In this document: in pieces, positions 35,199 to 41,547 of the stretch
Numbering within the stretch: the first letter of the stretch is position 1
Layout: the number at the start of each line of letters is the position of its first letter
Assembly: GCF_009765825.1 (NCBI RefSeq)
Contig: NZ_LMUR01000022.1
Location: 222,087-286,086, forward strand
DNA from: Granulicella sp. L60
Lineage (GTDB): Bacteria > Acidobacteriota > Terriglobia > Terriglobales > Acidobacteriaceae
Direction: 5' to 3'
DNA length: 64,000 nucleotides
Translations under genes and position numbers: made by a program
The notes under the pieces: generated by a model
Told to the model about the DNA's origin: nothing
Seen by the model: only the letters and a program-made list of their open reading frames with translations
Database searches by the model: none

Positions 35199-35528
35199 AT
35201 GGGTGACGCGCTCGGGACGCTTGAGAGTATCTACTTCAGCTTCCAGGCTAATCTGGAGGATATGCTGGCGGCGTGTAAGACGCAGGCGGATCGAGATGCG
35301 ATTATGTCGCAGTATGTTGCGGCGAGGCAGAACTATTGGCAGTGCATCGACCGGACGTTCCATAACGACGATCCTGTGGTGCAGTCGCTGGTGGCGGAGG
35401 CGAAGGCGGATATTGCGCAGCTGAATACGATCGACAACAGTCTGGGCGATATTGCGAAGGTGATCAACATTGCGACTGAGGTTGTTACGGTGGGATCGAA
35501 GATTGCGGCGAAGGTGATTACGCTTTAG
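35199..35528 (+). CDS. Small helical hypothetical protein
   Basis: A 109-residue protein with no signal peptide. It is predicted mostly helical: ALGTLESIYFSFQANLEDML, ACKTQADRDAIMSQYVAARQ and DIAQLNTIDNSLGDIAKVIN. The C-terminal 25 residues (IATEVVTVGSKIAAKVITL) are amphipathic to hydrophobic. There is a cysteine in each of the first two helices. The start is well supported by AGGAGGATGGT. It sits 12 bases after the lipoprotein and 62 bases before the CsbD-like gene, so the three are probably co-expressed. No family is recognised. Confidence 0.75.
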   Translation: MGDALGTLESIYFSFQANLEDMLAACKTQADRDAIMSQYVAARQNYWQCIDRTFHNDDPVVQSLVAEAKADIAQLNTIDNSLGDIAKVINIATEVVTVGSKIAAKVITL

Positions 35529-35590
35529 GCGTGGATTTCGGTGCTGGCGCGAGGCGGGAAGATTGCATCTCATGTTGCTGGAGGTTCGAC

Positions 35591-35917
35591 ATGAAGGCTC
35601 TTCCGTGGATTCTTGCAGGTGTTGGCGTTGGTGCTGCGATTACGATTTTGCTGTTTAACTCGGAGCCGGAGTATGCCACCGGGTATGACGGGGTGGAGGG
35701 TGCGGCTCGGCGGAGCTTTGGCTGGGGTGCGAAGACGCAGGCCGAGGGCAAGGTGGGTTCGGTCGCGGGTGCGATCAAGGAGGGGGTTGGGCGGTTTACG
35801 GGTAATGCTGATCTGGCCGATGAGGGTACGGCGGACCGGGTGGAAGGCGGCGTGAAGGACGCCGTGGGCCGGGTCGGTCAGGCCGTTGGACAGACGATTC
35901 ACGATCTGAACAAGTAG
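35591..35917 (+). CDS. CsbD-like protein with N-terminal membrane anchor
   Basis: A 108-residue protein. Residues 5-20 (PWILAGVGVGAAITILLF) form a membrane segment, unlike the purely soluble classical CsbD. The CsbD signature follows: GSVAGAIKEGVGRFTGNADL, then DEGTADRVEGGVKDAVGRVG and a helical tail. CsbD-like proteins are general-stress proteins of unknown biochemistry that are induced by osmotic or sigma-B-type stress. I chose the ATG at 35591 because GGAGGTTCGAC precedes it; the frame extends further up without a Shine-Dalgarno. It ends the three-gene cluster and is followed by a repeat block. Confidence 0.85.
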   Translation: MKALPWILAGVGVGAAITILLFNSEPEYATGYDGVEGAARRSFGWGAKTQAEGKVGSVAGAIKEGVGRFTGNADLADEGTADRVEGGVKDAVGRVGQAVGQTIHDLNK

Positions 35918-35931
35918 GTCCGGTTCCCTCG

Positions 35932-36197
35932 GTGGGGGTACCCCACCCCCCTGGGGGTTACCCGTGCTAACTGGTTTGATTTGTGCGAGATGTGATTTTT
36001 GGCGTCTCGCAAAATTTTCATTCCAGAGGGGTTACGGGTAAAAATCTGATTCTATTGGGGTTAGCGGGTTTGGTTGTGGTGTCGGAATATTTTGCCCCCT
36101 ATATCTATTATATGGGTTTGGCGGGGGTGGTACGCCACGCGTAAGCCTTTGTAGGGTAAGGGTTTGCGGAGTTTGGGGCTTGACAGGTTTTGCGTGG
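35932..36197. repeat. Composite intergenic repeat, fullest copy
   Basis: Begins with the palindrome GTGGGGGTACCCCAC (35932-35946). Then GCAAAATTTTCATTC and GGGGTTACGGGTAAAAATCT (about 36009-36050), the AT-rich TTTGCCCCCTATATCTATTA segment with ATGGGTTTG (36091-36121), TACGCCACG (36131-36139), and GGGGCTTGACAGGTTTTGCG ending near 36196. Parts recur in the same order at 887-1140 and 15631-15910. It is non-coding on both strands. Confidence 0.65.
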
Positions 36198-36213
36198 GCA
36201 CGAGGGCATACAA

Positions 36214-36324
36214 GGGGCTAAAGCCCCGCTTCCTGGTGGGTGGAGAGACCCAAGGCTAAAGCCTTGGGGTACCTAGAAGCAAAGGCTTGGGGCCAGAACC
36301 TCAAGCTCTGGTCCCCAAAGGCTC
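36214..36324. repeat. Cluster of REP-like palindromes near the RAYT gene
   Basis: Three hairpins in about 110 bases: GGGGCTAAAGCCCC (36214-36227), CCCAAGGCTAAAGCCTTGGG (36249-36268), and an imperfect one with TTGGGGCCAGA pairing to TCTGGTCCCCAA (36278-36317). The first two share the core GGCTAAAGCC. Confidence 0.75.
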
Positions 36325-36378
36325 TATACGGATTTGTCAGACGGTATTTCGTGGTGGTTGGGTGGCGGGGAGTGGCGA

Positions 36379-36591
36379 TTAGCTGGCTTTGTGGTGGTGG
36401 AGAGCGGCGCGTACCTTTTCGACGTGGGTGCCGTGGACGCGGATGGCTTCGTGGAGCTGTTGGCCGGTGACGCCGAACTCCTGGGCCCAGTAGTGGATGT
36501 CGGAGGACAACTTGGGGTTGATCTCTTTGGGGTCGTGGGGAGCCTTGGAGTGCTCGATGGGTTCTGCGCTTGCGATGATTTCGTCAGCCAT
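36379..36591 (-). CDS. DUF3606 domain protein
   Basis: A 70-residue cytoplasmic protein. Residues 28-66 (KLSSDIHYWAQEFGVTGQQL, then HEAIRVHGTHVEKVRAALH) match the DUF3606 pattern: a short helical domain with a tryptophan, an FGVT turn, a leucine and an alanine-isoleucine helix. These proteins are short, usually basic or histidine-rich at the end, and have no assigned function. GAGGAATCGAAGAC before the ATG supports the start. It lies 30 bases downstream of the RAYT gene on the same strand, between palindrome clusters. Confidence 0.85.
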   Translation of the reverse strand: MADEIIASAEPIEHSKAPHDPKEINPKLSSDIHYWAQEFGVTGQQLHEAIRVHGTHVEKVRAALHHHKAS

Positions 36592-36621
36592 GTCTTCGAT
36601 TCCTCTTTCCGGTGGTGCTAG

Positions 36622-37119
36622 TTAGGTGGATGAGGATGGTGGGGTTGGGGATGTCCCTGTATGGGTGATTTGGACGGGGGAGGGTTCGTCGAGGAGGAGG
36701 TGACGGTAGGTGGACCAGGGCCAGTCTTCGGGTCTTTCGACGAGACCTCGGGTGACGGGATTGCGGTGCATGTACTTGATCTTTTCGACTCGCTTGTTGT
36801 GGGTGAAGACGTTGAAGTCGTAGTAGCGGGTCTGCCAGAAGGGTGTCGGGGTGAGGCGCTTGGAGACAGAGAGTTTCAGGGATTGGAGGGCTTTGGAGAG
36901 TGGGTGTTCGGGAGGTTCGCTGAGGAGCAGGTGGACGTGCTCAGGCATGACGACGTAGCCGAGGACTTCGAAGTGATAGCGTTTGCGGGTGAGTTCGAGG
37001 GAGTGCTCGAAGATGTCTCTGGAGGCGGGGGTGTTGAGGTGGGGTTCGCGGTGGTGACAACTGAAGGTGATGAAGTGGTCGTCGCCCTCTTGTTGGTATC
37101 GCTTGAGGTGGAGCGGCAT
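36622..37119 (-). CDS. REP-associated tyrosine transposase (RAYT, Y1-type)
   Basis: A 165-residue single-copy transposase-like protein of the Y1/HUH family. Motifs: HFITFSCHHREPHL near the N terminus, the metal-binding HUH in VVMPEHVHLLLSEPPEHPLS, and the catalytic tyrosine helix VEKIKYMHRNPVTRGLVERP, then WPWSTYRHLL. RAYTs cut single-stranded palindromic REP sequences and are thought to spread them; they are not flanked by their own terminal repeats. ATG 37119 opens MPLHLKRYQQ, the usual start, although the frame is open further upstream. Palindromes occur on both sides (36214-36324 and 37141-37201), which fits a RAYT with substrate REPs. Confidence 0.93.
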   Translation of the reverse strand: MPLHLKRYQQEGDDHFITFSCHHREPHLNTPASRDIFEHSLELTRKRYHFEVLGYVVMPEHVHLLLSEPPEHPLSKALQSLKLSVSKRLTPTPFWQTRYYDFNVFTHNKRVEKIKYMHRNPVTRGLVERPEDWPWSTYRHLLLDEPSPVQITHTGTSPTPPSSST

Positions 37120-37140
37120 GGGTGGGTTTAGTGTATCGGG

Positions 37141-37201
37141 ATTTTCGCTGCCGCGAAAATTGCCCACCTTAGCGACGATGAGACTGTCGCGAAGATGGGG
37201 C
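37141..37201. repeat. Palindromic sequence just upstream of the RAYT gene
   Basis: ATTTTCGC/GCGAAAAT with a 4-base loop (37141-37160) is followed by a larger imperfect hairpin from GCCCACCTTAGCGAC (37162-37176) to GTCGCGAAGATGGGGC (37186-37201). It lies 21-82 bases before the RAYT start, where REP substrates are expected. Confidence 0.6.
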
Positions 37202-37325
37202 ACCCGGTTTTGTGGCGGTACTGACGACGTTGTCGCCCATCTCAACTTTCCCAAAACACACCCATTCGAGGTATAGGTTTCTCGTCCGCTTAGCGCTACT
37301 CTAAGTCTCGAATTGTGAGGTGTTC

Positions 37326-37628
37326 ATGGTTTTCACGGTGATGGTCAGAAAAACTGGTGAGATGTTTGAGGTTGAAACTCAGTGCGATGGAGATGGCCAG
37401 AACCAGCGAAATGCCGACCCTGAAATTCTTTTGGATAAGTCTTACAGCGGTTACTTGTATACCGGCGCAAAAAAAGAAATTGAGGCGCAAGGTGAAGAAA
37501 TATTCCTCTATACGGAACGAAAGAAGGCAACTTTCGCCGGAGACGAGCTAGAACTCCCAGACGTCCAACAGCCCATTCTTCCTATAAAACTTAGGCAACA
37601 GTCTGACGTTCCCCCAAGCATTGAGTAG
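37326..37628 (+). CDS. AT-rich orphan small protein
   Basis: A 100-residue protein of unknown function with no signal peptide. It is polar and acidic (MFEVETQCDGDGQNQRNADP, ILLDKSYSGYLYTGAKKEIE), with short strand-like runs at the end (LPDVQQPILPIKLRQQ). Composition is clearly more AT-rich than the surrounding genes and uses A/T-ending codons, suggesting recent acquisition. ATG 37326 follows GTGAGGTGTTC; a GTG two codons upstream is the alternative. It lies between the RAYT gene and another AT-rich gene on the same strand. Confidence 0.6.
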   Translation: MVFTVMVRKTGEMFEVETQCDGDGQNQRNADPEILLDKSYSGYLYTGAKKEIEAQGEEIFLYTERKKATFAGDELELPDVQQPILPIKLRQQSDVPPSIE

Positions 37629-37745
37629 TCACCCGCAGCAAACATTCATACCGTGCGAATGTTTGCTGCCGCAAAAAGATGGTGCATCAAGATGATGGTG
37701 AGATAGCCAGGATGATGTCAATTACCCATTTCTAGGAGAATTAGC

Positions 37746-38168
37746 GTGCTAGCCAGAAGGCAATCACTAATAATAGGACTCGTAGTGGTTTCTATTTTTG
37801 TGACAAGCTGCAAGAAGCCAGAACCTCAGGGTTATCGTGTCGTTGCTTATGACGGTAGAACAAAAGAATGGACGATCATAGACTCCGACATCGACAGCGA
37901 AACGAACAAAACACATAGGAAAAAACTTATAGTTGTCTGCAAATCCTATAAATTAGGAGACCATGATTTTTTAAAAGGCTCTGATGTCTGTGACCTACAA
38001 GTTGGACAATTAATTAGCACTTTTATTCCGAAGAAAGATGCAGATAGGGAGCATGTTTTTATTGATGCCTCGGATAACCAACTTTATATCGCCCGTGGAG
38101 ACGGAGACCAGAAAATAGTACAGTTCTTCGACATCCTCAAATATGAGATGTTGCCGGACGAAAAGTAA
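37746..38168 (+). CDS. AT-rich orphan lipoprotein
   Basis: A 140-residue probable lipoprotein. The signal (LIIGLVVVSIFVTSCKKPEP) ends in VTSC, a good lipobox with lysine following the cysteine. The mature part has a beta-rich beginning (YRVVAYDGRTKEWTIIDSDI), a cysteine pair (VVCKSYKLGDHD, SDVCDLQVG) that could form a disulfide, and a C-terminal helix. The start is a GTG at 37746 after GGAGAATTAGC. Base composition is strongly AT-biased, like its upstream neighbour, and unlike gyrA next to it. No family is recognised. Confidence 0.72.
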   Translation: MLARRQSLIIGLVVVSIFVTSCKKPEPQGYRVVAYDGRTKEWTIIDSDIDSETNKTHRKKLIVVCKSYKLGDHDFLKGSDVCDLQVGQLISTFIPKKDADREHVFIDASDNQLYIARGDGDQKIVQFFDILKYEMLPDEK

Positions 38169-38244
38169 GAAGTTTTTGCGACCACCCCAGGCAGTCGTAA
38201 GCGGTTAGTCGCAATAACTTCATTTTGTAACATTCCTAAACGAA

Positions 38245-41121
38245 TTACTGCAGGAGGGTGCCTTCTTCGGGTTGGATTTTGGCTTCTTCCGGGGGGATGA
38301 CTACGGCGGCGGCGACCTTGTCGTCGGCGTCGAGGTCGAGGAGTTTGACGCCGCTGGTGCTGCGGCCGGCGGCGCGGATGGATTTGGTGTCGATGCGGAT
38401 GATCTTGCCGAACTGGCTGATGAGCATGAGTTCGCTGGTCTCGTCGACGAGGTTGATGCCGGTGACCTTACCGATCTTGGGGGTCGCCTTCATGTTGATG
38501 ACGCCCTTGCCGCCGCGGGTCTGGAGGCGGTAGGCGTCGACGTCGGTGCGTTTGCCGTATCCGTTCTCGCTGATGGAGAGGACGAGGCAGGGGGTGAGGC
38601 CGAGCTGCTTGTCGAGCTTTTCGAGTTTGGCGGTGACCTCTTCGGAGACGACGGGAGCGGATAGCTCGGATGGGTCGCCGGAGAGCTCGAGCGGGGTGGC
38701 GGAGGTGGACTCGGTGGCCTCGCCGATGGCGGCTTCGACCTGGTTGGTGAGGCCCTTGGAGGCGGCGAGTTCGAGGCGCTGCTTGTTGCGTGCCTCGTTG
38801 GATGGGGTGACGGCGGCGCCGATGACGTAGTCTCCCTTTTTGAGGGAGATGCCGCGGTTGCCGGTGGCGGGGCGGCCCATGGGGCGGAGGTCGGTCTCGT
38901 TGAAGCGGATGGCCATGCCGTCGTGGGTGGCGAGGAAGATGACCTGCTGGCCGTCGGTGATGCGGGCGGTGATGAGCTCGTCGTCCTTCTCGATGTTGAT
39001 AGAGATGATGCCGCGGGCCATGACGTTGGAGAAGTCCTTGAGCGGGGTCTTCTTGACGGTGCCGTTGCGGGTGGCGAAGAGGACGAACTTGTTGTCTTCG
39101 GCGAGGTCGCGGACGGGGAGGATGGTGACGACTTTTTCTCCGGGCTGGAGGGCGACGAGGGAGGCCATGGCCTTGCCCTTGCCTGCGGCGCCGATGTCGG
39201 GGACTTCGTAGACCTTGAGCCAGTAGACGCGGCCGGTGTTGGTGAAGCAGAGGAGATAGGCGTGGGTGGAGTCGATGATGAGCTGGGCGACGAAGTCCTC
39301 TTCGCGGGTCTTCATGCCGAGACGTCCGGTGCCGCCGCGACGCTGCTGTCTATAGATAGAGATGGGGGTGCGCTTGAGGTAGCCGGTGTTGGAGACGGTG
39401 ACGGCGACCTGCTCGTCGGCGATGAGGTCTTCGAGCTGAAGCTCGGCGGTCTCGTCGATGATGGTGGTGCGGCGGGCGTCGCCGTACTTGTCGCGGATCT
39501 CGGTGAGCTCTTTGACGATGACCTTGCGGAGCTTTGCGGGAGAGGCGAGGATGGATTCGAACTCGGCGATGTTGTCGCGGACTTCGGCAAGTTCTTTGAG
39601 GAGCTCGTCGATGGAGAGCTGGGTGAGGCGGTAGAGCTGCAGCTCGAGGATGGCGTCGACCTGGCGGTAGCTGAGGATGAGCGTGCCGGTGGTGGAGAAG
39701 GTGAGGTCGACGTTGTACTTGGCTGGGTCGAGGGTGATGCCGGCGAGCTCGGTGCCGCGGAGGTTGATGCGCTTGTTGGAGAAGTAGCTGAAGAGGTTCT
39801 CGCGGGCGTCGGCGCGGCTGGTGGACTGGCGGATGATGCGGATGACGTTGTCGAGGTGATCGAGCGCGATCTGGTAGCCGAGCAGGATGTGTTCGCGGTC
39901 GCGGGCCTTGTTGAGGAGGAAGGCGGTGCGGCGGCGGACGACTTCGGTGCGGTGGTCGAGGAAGGCGCGGATAGCCTGGTCGAGCGGGAGCTCCTTGGGC
40001 TGACCGTTGTGGACGGCCAGAAAGATCATGGAGAAGGAGTCCTGCATCTGGGTGTGCTTGTGAAGCTGGTTGAGGACGATCTGGTGCTCGGCGCCGCGCT
40101 TGAGGCCGATGACGATGCGCATGCCGTCGCGGTCGGACTCGTCGCGGAACTCGTCGCGGGCGATGTCGGTGATGATGCCCTCGTTGACGAGCTCGGCGAT
40201 GCGCTCGATGAGCTTGGACTTGTTGACCTGGTAGGGGATCTCGGTGACGATGATGGCCTGGCGTCCGCCGGAGATGTTTTCGATGGAGGCCTTGGCGCGC
40301 ATCATGAAGCGACCGCGGCCGGTGCGGTAGGCGTTGGGGATGTTGGCCTTGCCGAAGAGGAAGCCGCCCGTGGGGAAGTCGGGGCCGAGAACGTGCTCGA
40401 GGACGAGTTCGAGGTCGGGGCGGTGGTCTTGCGGGGACTTCGAGAGCAGCGCGATGCAGGCGTTGACGACCTCGGTGAGGTTGTGTGGCGGGATGTTGGT
40501 CGCCATGCCGACGGCGATGCCGCCTGAGCCGTTGACGATGAGGTTGGGGATGCGCGCGGGCAGGACGGTGGGCTCGAGGGTGGACTCATCGTAGTTGGGT
40601 GCGAAGTCTACGGTGTCGGAATCGATGTCGGCGAGCATCTCGCTGGCGATGCGGGTGAGGCGGGATTCGGTGTAGCGCATGGCCGCGGGTGGGTCACCGT
40701 CGACGGAGCCGAAGTTGCCCTGGCCGTCTACGAGTGGGTAGCGGAGGCTGAAGGGTTGGGCGAGGCGGACCATGGTGTCGTAGATGGCGGAGTCGCCGTG
40801 GGGATGGTAGTTACCCATGACGTGGCCGACGACCTTGGCGGACTTGGTGTACTTCTTGTTGAACTGGAGGCCCATCTCCTGCATGCCATAGAGGATGCGC
40901 CGGTGGACGGGCTTGAGGCCGTCGCGGACGTCTGGCAGGGCGCGGCCGATGATGACCGACATGGAGTAGTCGAGATACGACCGACGCATCTCCTCTTCAA
41001 TATTGATAGAGAGCATGAAGGCGGCGCCGCGGCCCTGGACGGTGCTGGGGGGAGTGCCGTCGGGGTTTTCGGGGTTATTCGGGGGCGTGAGGGGGAGTCC
41101 GGGGTTCTGTTCGTCTGCCAT
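38245..41121 (-). CDS. gyrA: DNA gyrase subunit A
   Basis: A 958-residue subunit of the A2B2 topoisomerase that introduces negative supercoils. An unusual proline/asparagine-rich extension of about 33 residues precedes the conserved start (SINIEEEMRRSYLDYSMSVI). The catalytic tyrosine is Y150 in AAMRYTESRL. The quinolone-determining region GNYHPHGDSAIYD (residues 104-116) has the sensitive-type serine and aspartate. The C-terminal beta-pinwheel follows, with the GyrA box read as QRRGGTGRLG instead of the common QRRGGKG. A 60-residue insertion rich in E, A and S (near 790-850) lies between two blades. No ribosome binding site is evident, and a TATAAT sits 14 bases upstream of the ATG. Confidence 0.98.
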   Translation of the reverse strand: MADEQNPGLPLTPPNNPENPDGTPPSTVQGRGAAFMLSINIEEEMRRSYLDYSMSVIIGRALPDVRDGLKPVHRRILYGMQEMGLQFNKKYTKSAKVVGHVMGNYHPHGDSAIYDTMVRLAQPFSLRYPLVDGQGNFGSVDGDPPAAMRYTESRLTRIASEMLADIDSDTVDFAPNYDESTLEPTVLPARIPNLIVNGSGGIAVGMATNIPPHNLTEVVNACIALLSKSPQDHRPDLELVLEHVLGPDFPTGGFLFGKANIPNAYRTGRGRFMMRAKASIENISGGRQAIIVTEIPYQVNKSKLIERIAELVNEGIITDIARDEFRDESDRDGMRIVIGLKRGAEHQIVLNQLHKHTQMQDSFSMIFLAVHNGQPKELPLDQAIRAFLDHRTEVVRRRTAFLLNKARDREHILLGYQIALDHLDNVIRIIRQSTSRADARENLFSYFSNKRINLRGTELAGITLDPAKYNVDLTFSTTGTLILSYRQVDAILELQLYRLTQLSIDELLKELAEVRDNIAEFESILASPAKLRKVIVKELTEIRDKYGDARRTTIIDETAELQLEDLIADEQVAVTVSNTGYLKRTPISIYRQQRRGGTGRLGMKTREEDFVAQLIIDSTHAYLLCFTNTGRVYWLKVYEVPDIGAAGKGKAMASLVALQPGEKVVTILPVRDLAEDNKFVLFATRNGTVKKTPLKDFSNVMARGIISINIEKDDELITARITDGQQVIFLATHDGMAIRFNETDLRPMGRPATGNRGISLKKGDYVIGAAVTPSNEARNKQRLELAASKGLTNQVEAAIGEATESTSATPLELSGDPSELSAPVVSEEVTAKLEKLDKQLGLTPCLVLSISENGYGKRTDVDAYRLQTRGGKGVINMKATPKIGKVTGINLVDETSELMLISQFGKIIRIDTKSIRAAGRSTSGVKLLDLDADDKVAAAVVIPPEEAKIQPEEGTLLQ

Positions 41122-41131
41122 GGGTTTATGT

Positions 41132-41144
41132 ATCTATTATAGAT
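41132..41144 (-). promoter_or_regulatory. gyrA promoter -10 inside a perfect palindrome
   Basis: The 13-bp palindrome ATCTATTATAGAT contains TATAAT on the minus strand (41136-41141), 14 bases before the gyrA ATG. Transcription would start within a few bases of the start codon. The flanking CCAAACC also precedes ATATAATAGA in the composite repeats at 1050-1072 and 36100-36121. Confidence 0.5.
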
Positions 41145-41547
41145 GGTTTGGCTGGCGAGAGCCGGGGCATTGAGGTGGCAGATCCTGAACCCTAAACCAG
41201 GGTCCGATTGGGTTATATCGGCGGCTGTCATGGGCGATTCTGATTCGATCGTGTTGGGGCTCGGCCTTTACGCGGATCATCGGCGGGCGATACAAGGCGC
41301 TCATCGATAAATACTAAATTTGGAATAAAGAATCTTGGAATTCATAAAACAGTGAATGGTCTGCCTGGTAGCGGTTTTGGCTGTTGTTGTTAAAGCACTG
41401 ATAAAAACAGGCTTTGATAAAATTTATATCTTTCTTTCCGTTTGGCCCTCCATGTGCTATCCCACTTTCAGATAATATTCCGTGACAAAACGTGACGTAT
41501 TCGAATTTAGCGATAGAGTCGAAGCCGCTCACAGGAGAACAGGGACA
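41145..41547. other. AT-rich leader and promoter region before the Oar-like porin
   Basis: About 400 bases without a credible gene. Positions 41285-41500 are markedly AT-rich. TTGATAAAATTTATATCTTT at about 41413 and GATAATATTCCGTGACAAAA at about 41470 contain several -10-like hexamers. GGAGAACAGGGACA precedes the porin start. No riboswitch or known RNA fold was recognised. Confidence 0.5.

Noticed and set aside
36622..37119. Insertion sequence ends around the transposase-like gene
   Set aside because: RAYT proteins have no own terminal repeats, and I saw no target duplications. It is annotated as a domesticated-type RAYT rather than an IS.
38923..40527. A 534-codon plus-strand frame opposite gyrA
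   Set aside because: It is a glycine/aspartate/valine-rich shadow of gyrA codon use with no recognisable motif. Similar shadows occur opposite the radical SAM, histidine kinase and LptD genes.
41314..41532. A 72-codon minus-strand frame in the AT-rich region before the Oar-like gene
   Set aside because: It starts with GTG without a ribosome binding site and covers the porin promoter region. I judged it a chance frame in AT-rich DNA.
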